Shown: positions 9,051-19,702 of the stretch, in pieces
Numbering within the stretch: position 1 is the stretch's first letter
Layout of the letters: every line of letters begins with the position of its first letter
Source of the DNA: Ruminococcaceae bacterium OttesenSCG-928-A16
GTDB taxonomy: Bacteria > Bacillota > Clostridia > Oscillospirales > Ruminococcaceae
Assembly (NCBI GenBank): GCA_030267215.1
Contig: JAJDJP010000001.1
Span: 124,001 to 188,000 of the forward strand
DNA length: 64,000 bases
Reading direction: 5' to 3'
Notes under the pieces: generated by a model
Database searches by the model: none
The model's input: the letters and a program-made list of their open reading frames with translations, nothing else
What the model was told of the DNA's origin: nothing
Made by a program: the position numbers and the translations under genes

Positions 9051-10127
9051 CTAGCCAACCATAATATCGTTAAAACGTTCCACAATTTGCTCTTTGTCGT
9101 TGGCGGCCCAGTCAAAGTCGTAATCTACCAATACAAGGTCGCTTAGTTTAATCATGCCTTCCACTTCAATGTCGTTGCGCACTGGGCGGCGGCCCCAATC
9201 TTGGCTTTGGCGTAGCTGGCACTCGTACGAAAGAACATAGTCGATAAACAGTTTTGCGTTTTCTTCGTTGGGGGCACCGTCTACCAATGCTACGCCATCC
9301 GGCACAGCCGAGGTACCATCTTGTGGGTAAACGTAACCAACAGTGTCGTCACCATCGTACTGCACGGCAGATTTTTCTAGCGTTAAGCCTACGTAAAACT
9401 CGCCATCTTTTACCATTTTGTGGCATTTGCCGCTAGAGTCCACCATCTTGCCATCCAGGTTGGCGTATAGATCTTCGATAAATTTCCAGCCATCTTCTTT
9501 GCCGCCGTGGCCCAAAATCATGGTAACCAACTGGGTGTAGGCAGAGCCAGATTTAGAGGGCAGGCAGTAGGCAATTTTGCCTTTCCAGGCGGGGTCCAGC
9601 AGGCTGTCCCAGCCGGTGGGCACTTCCAGGCCGTCTTTTTCTAGCAGGGCTTTGTTGTAAAACAAAACCATAGGCAGCGGAGATTCACCAATCCACAAAT
9701 CGTCAGCATCTTTGTAAGCTTCGTCAATCACGTCATCGCTGCTGCAAACATACGGGGCAAAGTGTTCTTTAAAAGCGGCCAAGCTATCGGCGCCTCCGCC
9801 CCAAAATACGTCGGCAATTGGGTTGGCAGATTCTGCCTTAATGCGGTTTAAAAGCTCGCCGGTGCCGGCGGCAACAACTTCTACTTTAATGCTGGGGTAT
9901 TTTTCCATAAAGGCGTTTATGCCGGCGTTTAGTGGGTCGGCATCGTGTGGGGAATACACAACAACGGTGCCGCTATGTTCTTTATCGGGGGTAGAGGCCG
10001 CCGGGGCGGCGCTGCCGGCAGGGGCAGAGGGTGATGGGGTAGAAGCCGGCGTACTGCCACAGGCGGCAAGGCCTGCACATAATAGGGTTGCCAGTAAAAT
10101 TGCAACTGCGCTTTTGGCTCGTTTCAT
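9051..10127 (-). CDS. ABC transporter extracellular solute-binding lipoprotein (AfuA/FbpA-like)
   Basis: Lipobox LLCAGLAACGS; VVVYSPHDADPLNAGINAFMEKYPSIKVEVV. Confidence 0.88.
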   Translation of the reverse strand: MKRAKSAVAILLATLLCAGLAACGSTPASTPSPSAPAGSAAPAASTPDKEHSGTVVVYSPHDADPLNAGINAFMEKYPSIKVEVVAAGTGELLNRIKAESANPIADVFWGGGADSLAAFKEHFAPYVCSSDDVIDEAYKDADDLWIGESPLPMVLFYNKALLEKDGLEVPTGWDSLLDPAWKGKIAYCLPSKSGSAYTQLVTMILGHGGKEDGWKFIEDLYANLDGKMVDSSGKCHKMVKDGEFYVGLTLEKSAVQYDGDDTVGYVYPQDGTSAVPDGVALVDGAPNEENAKLFIDYVLSYECQLRQSQDWGRRPVRNDIEVEGMIKLSDLVLVDYDFDWAANDKEQIVERFNDIMVG

Positions 10128-10357
10128 AATTCAAATCTCCTTTTTAATAGGGCTATGCTACTATAAAATGGGTTTGCTTTATAGCCGATAAATTTGCATG
10201 TAGGGTGGCCACCCTTGCTCTGCTTTTATTATATCGCCCAGCAACGGGGGTTTACCAGCAGGCAAAACTGACATTTGCTTTGTAATTCTGCACTTTTAAG
10301 CATTTTGTGCAAAAAAAGCGAGTATTCATTTTGGAATATAGAGGTTTTGCACAGGCG

Positions 10358-10388
10358 CAAAAAACCGGCATAACCAAAGTTATGCCGG
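10358..10388 (-). terminator. terminator of the two-component/SBP operon
   Basis: On minus strand CCGGCATAAC-TTTG-GTTATGCCGG followed by TTTTTT. Confidence 0.75.
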
Positions 10389-10509
10389 GTAAAATAGTGG
10401 TTTGGCCTTAGAATATTGCACCCTAAACCCCTGCTGGGCACAAAGAAAAGGGGCACCTGAACACAGGGGCTGGTTTAAGGTATGCCAACCCAAAAGGGGA
10501 AGGCACGGC

Positions 10510-11265
10510 TTACTGCCCGCTTGCCTGATATTCTGACGGGGAAAGCCCGGTTAATTTTTTAAACAGGGTGCTAAAATAGGTGGTGTCTTGGTAGCCAACA
10601 GCGTCGGCCACTTCGTATACTTTCAGGCGGCAATCTTTTAACAGTTGCATGGCTTTGTGCATGCGGTAGCGGGTAAGGTAGTTGTTAAAAGTGTGGTTGG
10701 TTTCTTTTTTAAATACCCGGCTAAGGTAACCTTCGCTTATGGCAAGTTCTTCGGCCACGCTTGCCACACTTATGCCCGGCTGCCCATACTGCTGGGCAAT
10801 GCAATCCATTGCCATGGCAACATAGCGGCTTTTGTCTCCCTTTTTTATCTGGAAGGATAAAATATCTTGCTGGGTGGGCGGGTTGTGCTGTTTTGGCAAC
10901 CGGCTTTTTGCTTTTTCTACGGCAGCTTCCAGCTCGCCATCGGCAAAAGGTTTTAGCACGTAATCTACCACGCCTAGCTTTACGGCGCTTTGCGCATAGC
11001 TAAAATCGCTATGGGCAGAAAGGATAATAGCCTCTACCTGTATGCCGTTTTGGGCTAGTTGCGCCAGCATTTGCACCCCGTCCATCTGCGGCATTTTCAT
11101 GTCGGTAATTACAATATCGGGGGCAAGGCGTTTAATAATTTGCAAACCGGCAAGGCCGTTTTCGGCTTCGCCCACCACAACACAGCCCAATTGTGCCCAG
11201 TTAATAGCCAGCACAATGCCTTTGCGCACCAGTGCTTCGTCTTCTACAACAACAACCTTAACCAT
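10510..11265 (-). CDS. response regulator with AraC-type DNA-binding domain (YesN-like)
   Basis: Receiver MVKVVVVEDEALVRKG...DIVITDMKMPQMDG plus AraC HTH C-terminus (VADAVGYQDTTYFSTLFKKLTGLSPSEYQ); start moved to MVKVVV. Confidence 0.88.
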   Translation of the reverse strand: MVKVVVVEDEALVRKGIVLAINWAQLGCVVVGEAENGLAGLQIIKRLAPDIVITDMKMPQMDGVQMLAQLAQNGIQVEAIILSAHSDFSYAQSAVKLGVVDYVLKPFADGELEAAVEKAKSRLPKQHNPPTQQDILSFQIKKGDKSRYVAMAMDCIAQQYGQPGISVASVAEELAISEGYLSRVFKKETNHTFNNYLTRYRMHKAMQLLKDCRLKVYEVADAVGYQDTTYFSTLFKKLTGLSPSEYQASGQ

Positions 11266-12973
11266 CTGCGGCCTCCTTTCGGTTTGGCAAGCGCACCGTA
11301 ATGGTGGTGCCAACCCCGGCTATGGAATGAGCCGACAAACCATACTGCCGCCCGTAGTTCATGCGCACAATGTGGTTTACATTATATAGCCCCAGGTGGC
11401 CTTCTACAATTTGGCTGTCTTCCTGGTGCAGCTCGGCAATCATCTCGGGCGGCATGCCACAGCCGTCGTCGGTAATCGAAATTAGCAAATCGTCTTCATC
11501 GGGCAAGGCGTAAATATAAATATAGCCGCTTTCTTTGCCTTCTAGGCCGTGCATAATGGCGTTTTCTACAAGGGGTTGCAAAATAAGCTTGGGTATCACG
11601 CTATCGGCCAGGGCAGGGGGTAAATCCAGCACATATCTAAACCGCCCCGAAAAGCGAATGCGCTGAATATCGACATAGCTTTGAATCATGTCTAGCTCTT
11701 GCTGCAGGGTAACAAAATTGCCGCCAGAGATACTGCGCCGCAAAATAACGGCAAGGTTGCTGGTGATGGTGGCAATTTGGGGCACATTGTTAATTTTGGC
11801 CAACCACTTTACGGTATCTAGCGTATTGTATAAAAAGTGGGGGTTTAGCTGGGCCTGCAACAGCCTAATTTGAGATTCATCTACCTCGTGCTGCTGTTGC
11901 AGTATGGTTTGCATGTGGGTTTGCAAATCGGTGGTCATCTGGTTAAAGTTTTGGGTAAGCTGGCCCAGCTCATCGGTGCGGCTGGTGCTAATGTGCACAT
12001 TTAAATTGCCTTGTTTAACCTGTGCCATGCCCCGGCTTAACCGGCTAATGGGCCGTGCCAGCCCCCGGCTTAGCAGCACCGAAAAAACAATGCACAAAAC
12101 AAGGCTTACCAGCGCCATAATTAAGCTAACGTTGCGCATGGTGGCAATGGTGCTGCCAGCCAAAATTTTGGGTTGCTGCAACAATAAATAATAACCACTG
12201 CCCGCAAGCACGCTGGGGTAGTATTCATCATCGCCCAGTTGCAGCGTGGTAGCGTTTGCCGCGGCAAGGTGGTTGCGCACGGTTTTAAGGGTTTTTTCGG
12301 GCAGGTTTTGGCGGCGGCTGTACACAAGGTTGCCGGTGTCGTTTAACAAAATGGCAACCTCGTTGCCGCTGTTGTATAAGCCTAAAATATCGGCAAATGC
12401 CGCAGGGGGAAACCCAACAACCGCAAAACCGGTTGCCATGCCGGTGCTGCTGGCAAGTTGCTGCGCCATGTAAAAGTTGTAAACCGGGGTGGTGCCAAAC
12501 CCCTGCACGCTGTACTGCACCGGCCCGCTGGCCTGTGCCGCTTTGTGCAGCACGCCCCAGTGCACCGGCAGCGTGGCATACGCAAGCGAACTATTGGTGG
12601 TAAAACGCAGTTTACCGCCCATATCGTACAACGAAAGAGTAACGTTGCTGGGCAGTTTGCCCAAGGCCTCGTACAGGGCAAGGTACACGTCGTCGGGGCG
12701 GGTACCGCTGTTATCTACCATAGCACGGCTAAAAAAATCGTTTCCATCGGCAACTTGGCCTAAAACACGGGTGCTTTGGGTAAAAACCAAATCCATTTTA
12801 TCGCCCATTTCGGCCAGGCGTGCCTGGGCGGTGGCGGTGGCCTGGTTTTGCACGCTTACGCTAAATAGCTGTGTCATAAGCAGGTTGCCGCCAAGCAAAG
12901 GCAACAAGGCCACCAGTAGGCAGCCTAATAATATGCGGTATTTAAACGAAAGATTGCGCACCCACTTTACCAT
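11258..12973 (-). CDS. sensor histidine kinase (YesM-like: two TM, HAMP, His_kinase, HATPase)
   Basis: HAMP region SRLSRGMAQVKQGNL, LQAQLNPHFLYNTLD, LQPLVENAIMHG, ITDDGCGM. Confidence 0.88.
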   Translation of the reverse strand: MVKWVRNLSFKYRILLGCLLVALLPLLGGNLLMTQLFSVSVQNQATATAQARLAEMGDKMDLVFTQSTRVLGQVADGNDFFSRAMVDNSGTRPDDVYLALYEALGKLPSNVTLSLYDMGGKLRFTTNSSLAYATLPVHWGVLHKAAQASGPVQYSVQGFGTTPVYNFYMAQQLASSTGMATGFAVVGFPPAAFADILGLYNSGNEVAILLNDTGNLVYSRRQNLPEKTLKTVRNHLAAANATTLQLGDDEYYPSVLAGSGYYLLLQQPKILAGSTIATMRNVSLIMALVSLVLCIVFSVLLSRGLARPISRLSRGMAQVKQGNLNVHISTSRTDELGQLTQNFNQMTTDLQTHMQTILQQQHEVDESQIRLLQAQLNPHFLYNTLDTVKWLAKINNVPQIATITSNLAVILRRSISGGNFVTLQQELDMIQSYVDIQRIRFSGRFRYVLDLPPALADSVIPKLILQPLVENAIMHGLEGKESGYIYIYALPDEDDLLISITDDGCGMPPEMIAELHQEDSQIVEGHLGLYNVNHIVRMNYGRQYGLSAHSIAGVGTTITVRLPNRKEAADG

Positions 12974-13003
12974 TATAAACACCTAAACAGTAGTTAATTT
13001 GCC

Positions 13004-14017
13004 CTACAACCCCTGCCAATATGCCAGCACAGGTTCACGAATCTCGGCCGAAAAAGCATAATCGTATTGCAAAACCGTTATTTCGTTTAGCGGCACAAGG
13101 CCTTTGTACTCCTTAATATCGGCCCGTACCGAGCGGCGGCTCATGTCATTCACCAGCATTTGCTGCACATCGCGCGAAAGGATAAAATCGATAAACAAGC
13201 GGGCATTGTTGGCGTTTGGCGCATTTTGCACCAGCGATATTGCGTCTGGCACCACGCTGGTTCCCTCGGTGGGGTACACAATGGCAATGTCGCTGCCGGC
13301 TTGTATATATCGCAGCGCAACTTCCTCCAGCGCTATGCCCACCAAAAAGTTACCGCTGGCAACGGCGGCGGTAATATCGGCCGAACGCTCTACCATTTTG
13401 CCCTGCACGTTGCTGGCAAGTTGTTCCATTTCGGCCCAGCCATTTTGGGCCGATACCTGCATGAGGGTGGAAATTGCAGTAAAGCTGGAGGCGGAAACCG
13501 TGGGGCTGGTAAAGGCAGTAAGCCCCTGCCAGTGTGGCTGCGCCAATTGTGCCCAGCCGGTGGGGGCGTTTTTGGCGCTTACCAGCTTGGTGTTATACAC
13601 CAGCACAATGGGCAGCGCCGAAAAAGGGGTCCACATATTGTTTTCGCTTTTAAAAAATGGCAGCACATTCTCGGCTTCGGGGCTTTGGTAATTTTGAAAA
13701 AACGCCCTGTATGCCTCGTGAGATTCGGCCCCGCCACCAAAAATAACGTCGGCAACAGGGGCGTTGCTTTCGTTGGCTATTTGCTCAAATAAATCTAGCG
13801 TGTTGCCGGTAACCACGGTGGTCCACACGCCGGTACGTTCCTCAAATTCCTTAATAATAGGGCCGTACACATCTAAAGGATGCGAAGTATAAACGGTGAG
13901 TGTTTGCCGTGCACCGGTGGGCAGGGAAGGCGGGCTGTTGTTTGGCATAGCGCAACCCGTTAGCGCAAACAATGCCAGCAACAGGCAAAGCAGTAGCGCC
14001 ATGGCTCGCTTTAACAT
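13004..14017 (-). CDS. second AfuA/FbpA-like solute-binding lipoprotein next to the kinase
   Basis: Lipobox LFALTGCAM; LTVYTSHPLDVYGPIIKEFEERTG parallels the 9051-10127 protein. Confidence 0.85.
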   Translation of the reverse strand: MLKRAMALLLCLLLALFALTGCAMPNNSPPSLPTGARQTLTVYTSHPLDVYGPIIKEFEERTGVWTTVVTGNTLDLFEQIANESNAPVADVIFGGGAESHEAYRAFFQNYQSPEAENVLPFFKSENNMWTPFSALPIVLVYNTKLVSAKNAPTGWAQLAQPHWQGLTAFTSPTVSASSFTAISTLMQVSAQNGWAEMEQLASNVQGKMVERSADITAAVASGNFLVGIALEEVALRYIQAGSDIAIVYPTEGTSVVPDAISLVQNAPNANNARLFIDFILSRDVQQMLVNDMSRRSVRADIKEYKGLVPLNEITVLQYDYAFSAEIREPVLAYWQGL

Positions 14018-14418
14018 GGCCGTTCCTCCTTTTTTATACCGGGGATACATTTATAACAGGACTGCTTTTAAACACGCAAACAAGGTGATTATATTCTAAC
14101 AAATATTGTTAATATTGTGGCGCAAAGTGTAAAAAATGTCAAATGTTTTTGCGTGCCAATGTGGGATACAACACTGCCGCAGAACTAGTGGTTGCAAGGG
14201 TTTAAAAGCTGCTTTTTTATACGGTGCAAGTGGGCGGCACTTGGTTGTGGTGTTTAAAAATAAAAACATAGCCGGGGTACCTGTGCAATTGTGGCGCAAA
14301 AAAAGTGGGTATGTTATACTTAATAAAAGTAAGCCCCCACTGCTAGGGGAGCAAAATACACCCCTATTTTAATAAAAAACCACTGCTTGCAGGTAACTGA
14401 TATTTTAAGGAGAGATGT

Positions 14419-15135
14419 ATGATGTCAACCCCACATATTTCGGCCCAGGCTGGGCAAATTGCCCCAACAGTGCTGATGCCAGGAGACCCTTTGCGTGCCA
14501 AATTTATTGCCGAAACCTTTTTGCAAAATGCTGTACAGTTTAACCAGGTGCGTGGCATGTTGGGGTATACGGGGCTGTATAACGGCAAGCCGGTTTCGGT
14601 TATGGGCAGTGGCATGGGTATGCCCTCTATTGGCATTTACTCGTACGAGCTATTTACCCAATATGGGGTAGAAAACATTATTCGGGTGGGCTCTGGCGGG
14701 GCCTATAGCGCCCAGCTTGCCTTGTTTGATGTGCTGCTTTGCACCGGGGCCTATAGTGAATCTAGCTATGGAAAAACCCAAAACGGAGACACCGAAGAAA
14801 TGAAAAAACCAAGCGAAGCCTTGAATGAAAAACTGCGCCAAAGCGCCAAGGCCCAAGGCGTTGCCTTAACCGAGGGCGTAGTGCACAGCAGCGATGTATT
14901 TTACCGTGCAGAACAACCGGGCACACCCTATTGGCAGGTTTTGCGCGATGAAAAAGGTTGCCTTGCGGTAGAAATGGAGAGCTTTGCGCTGTTTCATAAT
15001 GCGGCGGTTACTGGCAAAAATGCCGCCTGTGTGCTCACTATTTCCGATAGTTTTATCACCCCGGAAATAACCACCCCCGAGCAGCGTGAAAAAAGCTTTA
15101 CCGACATGATGAAGGTAGCCTTAGGAACCCTATAA
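14419..15135 (+). CDS. deoD: purine-nucleoside phosphorylase
   Basis: MLMPGDPLRAKFIAETF-like start, GSGMGMPSIGIYSYELF, AVEMESFALF. Confidence 0.9.
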   Translation: MMSTPHISAQAGQIAPTVLMPGDPLRAKFIAETFLQNAVQFNQVRGMLGYTGLYNGKPVSVMGSGMGMPSIGIYSYELFTQYGVENIIRVGSGGAYSAQLALFDVLLCTGAYSESSYGKTQNGDTEEMKKPSEALNEKLRQSAKAQGVALTEGVVHSSDVFYRAEQPGTPYWQVLRDEKGCLAVEMESFALFHNAAVTGKNAACVLTISDSFITPEITTPEQREKSFTDMMKVALGTL

Positions 15136-15161
15136 TTTAACCAAAACAAGCAGGTGAAACG

Positions 15162-15584
15162 ATGGATTTTGATGCCCGGGCACTAGCGGCGGCTGCGGTA
15201 GCAGCACGAAGCAACTCCTACTCGCCATACTCTGGTTTTGCGGTGGGGGCAGCTTTGCTGTGCGCCAATGGTGCCGTGTATACCGGCTGCAATGTAGAAA
15301 ATGCCGCCTATAGTGTAACCAATTGTGCCGAGCGCACAGCCTTGTTTGCCGCTGTAAACGCAGGCCAGCGCACATTTGTGGCGTTGGCAGTAGCGGGTGG
15401 CCCGGCAGCACAACAACCACCGCTGCCTGCTTGCCCGCCCTGCGGCGTGTGCCGCCAGGCGTTGTACGAGTTTACGGGCCCTGGCCTGCCGGTGGTGCTG
15501 GCACAAACCGAAACCGATTACACCATTACAACTTTGGGTGCGCTATTGCCCCAAGGCTTTGGCCCCGCCAACCTAAGCGAATAG
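15162..15584 (+). CDS. cdd: cytidine deaminase
   Basis: [46 protein letters not shown]. Confidence 0.92.
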   Translation: MDFDARALAAAAVAARSNSYSPYSGFAVGAALLCANGAVYTGCNVENAAYSVTNCAERTALFAAVNAGQRTFVALAVAGGPAAQQPPLPACPPCGVCRQALYEFTGPGLPVVLAQTETDYTITTLGALLPQGFGPANLSE

Positions 15585-15648
15585 CCCTTATACCCCTTGC
15601 CGTGCTGTGGTGTGGCCAAAACTAAGAATAAACAGGAGACCTGTTGCG

Positions 15649-15912
15649 ATGAAGAAGGAATATACCTTTGAAGCAGAGATACAAAAAGTAGAGGGTATAG
15701 ACGGTGCCTATATTCATATCCCGTTTGATGTAAAGGCTGAATTTGGCAAAGGCAGGGTGCCGGTGCACGCCACCTTTGATGGCGAACCGTACGACGGCAG
15801 CCTTGTGCGCATGCAAACGCCCGGGCACATTATTGGTATTCGCAAAGATATCCGTGCCAGAATTGGCAAGCAACCGGGCGATGTAATAAAGGTTACCCTG
15901 CAAGAACGCTAG
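15649..15912 (+). CDS. DUF1905-like small protein
   Basis: [48 protein letters not shown] resembles DUF1905. Confidence 0.75.
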   Translation: MKKEYTFEAEIQKVEGIDGAYIHIPFDVKAEFGKGRVPVHATFDGEPYDGSLVRMQTPGHIIGIRKDIRARIGKQPGDVIKVTLQER

Positions 15913-16081
15913 CAGGCGCCTATTATGCGGGCGGCTGTAATTCTTTTGTAATACCATTGTAATTTAATGCCGGTTGATGTTTGAAGGCAGGATAGAGTAT
16001 TATTAGTAATAGAGATTTTAAGGGGCCTGCAAGCGTAGGCCTTGTCTTGTTATGTTATAGAAAAACGAGAAGAGAGGGGGA

Positions 16082-17344
16082 TTGGCGGTGAAAAAAGCAA
16101 TGCGGCTTGTTGCGGCTTGTTTGCTGGTTATATTTATGTTCACGGCGTGCGGTCCCTCCTCGGTGTCTACGGGTTCCACGGTGCCGCCCTCGGGCATTGT
16201 GCCGGGGCCTGGCCAAAGCAGCGATGCTAAAATTGCGCTAATTGATATTGACGGCCAACAAGAAACCGGCCTTGGCCAAGCGGTGTGGAGCGCCATAACC
16301 CGTTTTGCCGGCGAAAAGGGGCTTGGCTGCAATATTTACACCGCCACCAAAGATGATTTTACCCCCACGCTGGAGCTTGCCAAAAAAAGTGGTGCCGAAG
16401 TGGTGGTAATGCTGGGCGATGAGCTGGGTGAATTGATGGAAAAAGCCCAGCGGGAATATCCGGATTTATATTTTTTGCTTTTAAACACTACCCAGCCGTG
16501 GCAGCTGCTAAAAAATGGCGTTAGCCAACAATTTTTGGTAGAACAAGCGGGCTGGTTAACCGGCTATATGGCAGTGCAAAATGGTTTGCATAACTTAGGC
16601 GCCATTACCTTTGCAGGGCAGGGCAAGGCCCAGCAACAACGCTATGTTTTGGGCTTTGTTTTAGGGGCCGAGGCCGCGGCCGCAGCGCTTGGCCTGCCGC
16701 AGGCAAGCATAGAAATACGGGTGGCAAACCTGCCACAAGAAGCAACAACGGCCGATGTGCAAGCGCAGATGAAAACCTTTGCCGCCATGGGTGCAAAGGC
16801 AGCCTATATACCTGCCGGCAGTGCCCTTAGCGGGCTAGAGCACATGGCCAAAAAAACAGGGGTAAAACTTTTGCTGGCGGGCACTGCGGCCGAAGATGAA
16901 ACCGTTCTTTTTTCTACACAAAAAAACTTTCAGCCGGTGCTGGAGGAAATTCTCACCCAGTGGCGCGAGGGGCACTTCCCCGCAGGGCAGCAGCTGCAAA
17001 GCGGCCTGGCAGATGGCGCAGTGCGCCCCACAGCAGGCGCACTATGGGCCGAAACCGTTACCCAGCAAACCTACGAGCAAGCCTTTGCCACGTTTGAAAA
17101 AACCAAAGCGGCGGAACAACTGGATACTTTAATTGCCCAGCCCGCCGCCCAAGGCCTATTACCAAACCCCGAAGATTTTGTGCTTACGTTTGTGTGGGTG
17201 GTGCTGCCCCTGCCCGAAGGGGCTGTTAGCCAGCCGGGTAGCCTGCCCCAAAGCACGCCAGAAGCACCTGCCGCCGCAAGCACCAATAACGAAATAAACA
17301 GCGAGGAAAACCTGCCGGTTGAAGCGACATCGCAGGTGGCCTAA
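16082..17344 (+). CDS. BMP-family (Med/PnrA-like) substrate-binding lipoprotein
   Basis: Lipobox LLVIFMFTACGP; KIALIDIDGQQETGLGQAVWSAITRFAGEKGL. Confidence 0.6.
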   Translation: MAVKKAMRLVAACLLVIFMFTACGPSSVSTGSTVPPSGIVPGPGQSSDAKIALIDIDGQQETGLGQAVWSAITRFAGEKGLGCNIYTATKDDFTPTLELAKKSGAEVVVMLGDELGELMEKAQREYPDLYFLLLNTTQPWQLLKNGVSQQFLVEQAGWLTGYMAVQNGLHNLGAITFAGQGKAQQQRYVLGFVLGAEAAAAALGLPQASIEIRVANLPQEATTADVQAQMKTFAAMGAKAAYIPAGSALSGLEHMAKKTGVKLLLAGTAAEDETVLFSTQKNFQPVLEEILTQWREGHFPAGQQLQSGLADGAVRPTAGALWAETVTQQTYEQAFATFEKTKAAEQLDTLIAQPAAQGLLPNPEDFVLTFVWVVLPLPEGAVSQPGSLPQSTPEAPAAASTNNEINSEENLPVEATSQVA

Positions 17345-17392
17345 TGCGGCCAAAGTACCTTGGCGTGGCTTGCATAAAAATGTATATACCTA

Positions 17393-17432
17393 AAAACCCC
17401 TCTGCTATGCATCGGCAAAGCAGAGGGGTTTT
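17393..17432. terminator. bidirectional terminator between convergent genes
   Basis: AAAACCCCTCTGCT...AGCAGAGGGGTTTT. Confidence 0.9.
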
Positions 17433-17438
17433 AAATTT

Positions 17439-19262
17439 TTACGCCTTTTTCCCGCGCGAAGCTTTCATGCGCTGTTCGTGGTTCAAAATCTTTTTACGAA
17501 TGCGCAGGGTGGTTGGGGTTACCTCCACCAGTTCATCCGGTTTAATAAATTCTAAAGATTCTTCAAGGCTCATGCGGGTGATGGGCACCAGCCGCAGGGC
17601 ATCGTCGCTGCCAGAGGCACGCGTATTGCTAAGGTGCTTGGTTTTGCACACGTTTACGGTCATGTCTTCGGCTTTGGGGTTAACACCCACCACCATGCCG
17701 GCATACACTTTTTCGCCGGGGCCGATGAGCAGACGGCCACGCTCTTGTGCGTTATACAGGCCATAAATAACACTTTCGCCGGTTTCGAAGCTAACAAGGC
17801 TGCCGGTAGAGCGCATGGGCAAATCGCCCCGCCACTCGGCATAGCCGTCAAAAATGGTGTTCATAATACCTTCGCCATGGGTGTCGGTTAAAAACTCGCT
17901 GCGGTAGCCAAACAGGCCACGGCTTGGTATGCGAAACTCTACCCGCATACGGCTACCCTGCGGGGCCATTTGCACAAGCTCGCCTTTGCGGCTGCCCAGT
18001 TTTTGCATTACACTGCCCTGGTATTCCAGCGGCACGTCAATTACCACATGTTCCATCGGCTCCATGGTTTTGCCATCTTCCTCGTGCAGCAGCACCTTGG
18101 GGGGCGATACCTGAAACTCGTACCCCTCGCGGCGCATGGTTTCTATTAAAATAGAAAGATGCATTTCGCCACGCCCCATTACCCGGAACGACTCGGAAGA
18201 GGTGGAATCTTCCACCTTCAGCGCCACATCTTTTAATAGTTCTTTATGCAGGCGGTCACGTATCTGGCGGCTAGTAACAAACTTGCCTTCCCGCCCCGCA
18301 AAGGGAGAATCGTTAACAGAAAAGGTCATTTCCACGGTAGGGTCGTTAATTTTTAAAAAGGGCAGCGGCTGCACCAGCGATGGCTCGCACAGGGTGTTGC
18401 CAATGGTAATGTCCTCTAGCCCCGAAAAGGCTACGATGTCGCCGGCCTCTGCCTGCTGAATGGGGGTGCGCCCCACGCCCTCGAAGCTATATAGGGCAGT
18501 AATGCGCCCCTTTTGGGTTAGGGTGGGGTCGTGCCAGTCGCACACGGTCACATCCATGTTGGTTTTTATCACACCGTTTTCTATGCGGCCAATGCCAATG
18601 CGGCCCACATACTCGTTATAGTCCACACTGCTGCACAGCATGGCAAGGGGGGCGTCGGGGTTGCCCTCGGGTGCTTTTACATATTCCACAATGGTTTCAA
18701 ACAGGGGTTGCAGGCTGGTGCCTCGCTCTTCGGGCGAATAGCTGGCGGTGCCTTCGCGGCCAGAACAGAACACCATCGGAGAATCCAGCTGTTCATCGGT
18801 GGCGCCAAGGTCCATCAACAATAGTAAAATTTCGTCAATTACTTCTTTAATGCGGGCGTCGGGGCGGTCTATTTTATTAACCACAATTACCAGCGAAAGG
18901 TTTTGCGCCAAGGCCTTTTGCAGCACAAAACGGGTTTGGGGCATGCAGCCCTCGGCGGCATCTACCAGTAGCACAACCCCGCCAACCATTTTTAATACAC
19001 GCTCCACCTCGCCGCCAAAATCGGCGTGGCCGGGGGTATCGATGATGTTTACCTTAACGCCGTTGTATTGCAGGCTGGCGTTTTTGGCCAAAATGGTAAT
19101 GCCACGTTCCCGTTCAATGTCGCCGCTATCCATCACACGGTCTTCCACCTGCTGGTGGTCTCTAAACGCGCCGCTTTGTTTTAGCATTTCGTCTACAAGG
19201 GTGGTTTTGCCATGGTCTACGTGGGCAATAATAGCAACGTTCCTCAAATCTGTTCTTTCCAT
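17439..19262 (-). CDS. typA: GTP-binding translation factor TypA/BipA
   Basis: RNVAIIAHVDHGKTTLVDEML, DTPGHADFGGEVERVL; start placed at MERTDLRN. Confidence 0.95.
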   Translation of the reverse strand: MERTDLRNVAIIAHVDHGKTTLVDEMLKQSGAFRDHQQVEDRVMDSGDIERERGITILAKNASLQYNGVKVNIIDTPGHADFGGEVERVLKMVGGVVLLVDAAEGCMPQTRFVLQKALAQNLSLVIVVNKIDRPDARIKEVIDEILLLLMDLGATDEQLDSPMVFCSGREGTASYSPEERGTSLQPLFETIVEYVKAPEGNPDAPLAMLCSSVDYNEYVGRIGIGRIENGVIKTNMDVTVCDWHDPTLTQKGRITALYSFEGVGRTPIQQAEAGDIVAFSGLEDITIGNTLCEPSLVQPLPFLKINDPTVEMTFSVNDSPFAGREGKFVTSRQIRDRLHKELLKDVALKVEDSTSSESFRVMGRGEMHLSILIETMRREGYEFQVSPPKVLLHEEDGKTMEPMEHVVIDVPLEYQGSVMQKLGSRKGELVQMAPQGSRMRVEFRIPSRGLFGYRSEFLTDTHGEGIMNTIFDGYAEWRGDLPMRSTGSLVSFETGESVIYGLYNAQERGRLLIGPGEKVYAGMVVGVNPKAEDMTVNVCKTKHLSNTRASGSDDALRLVPITRMSLEESLEFIKPDELVEVTPTTLRIRKKILNHEQRMKASRGKKA

Positions 19263-19702
19263 ACAGCTTCCTTTCCATACTTTGGGCGCAATAGGGCTAT
19301 ATATTTTTACCCAAAAAATGCGGCGCATGCGCGCCGCATATCAACAACTAAATATACGCAACCAATAACCTTTGTAATTTTAACACTTTGGGGGCATAAG
19401 GTCAATATTTTTGTGTATTAAGCCACAAAACCAATCTTAAAAACTTCTTGCCGTTCTCAATAAAGCGAAGAATCTATCTTTTGAAATTGATAATTACGTG
19501 ATTTTTCTCCTTTGTCCCAAAAGTGCCTTTAAAACAATATTGCATGAAGGTGAATGTTCGGCTTCTATTAAATAGGGTTTATTTTTTGCGCAAAATATGC
19601 CAAACGTGCAAAAAACCAAAGTTTACACTAGGGGGAATATCTTCTATATGGTATAATTGGCTTATTAATAAATAGAAAAACAGGCAACAACAAGGGGTAA
19701 GT

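Noticed and set aside
8900-9115. 71-aa ORF containing CHSERSEES
   Set aside because: Translation of the palindromic repeat, a known annotation artefact pattern; reported as repeat instead
6050-10127. Annotation as ferric-iron FbpABC transporter
   Set aside because: Family similarity is real but no Tyr-Tyr iron ligand pair or Fur-like context was seen; substrate left open
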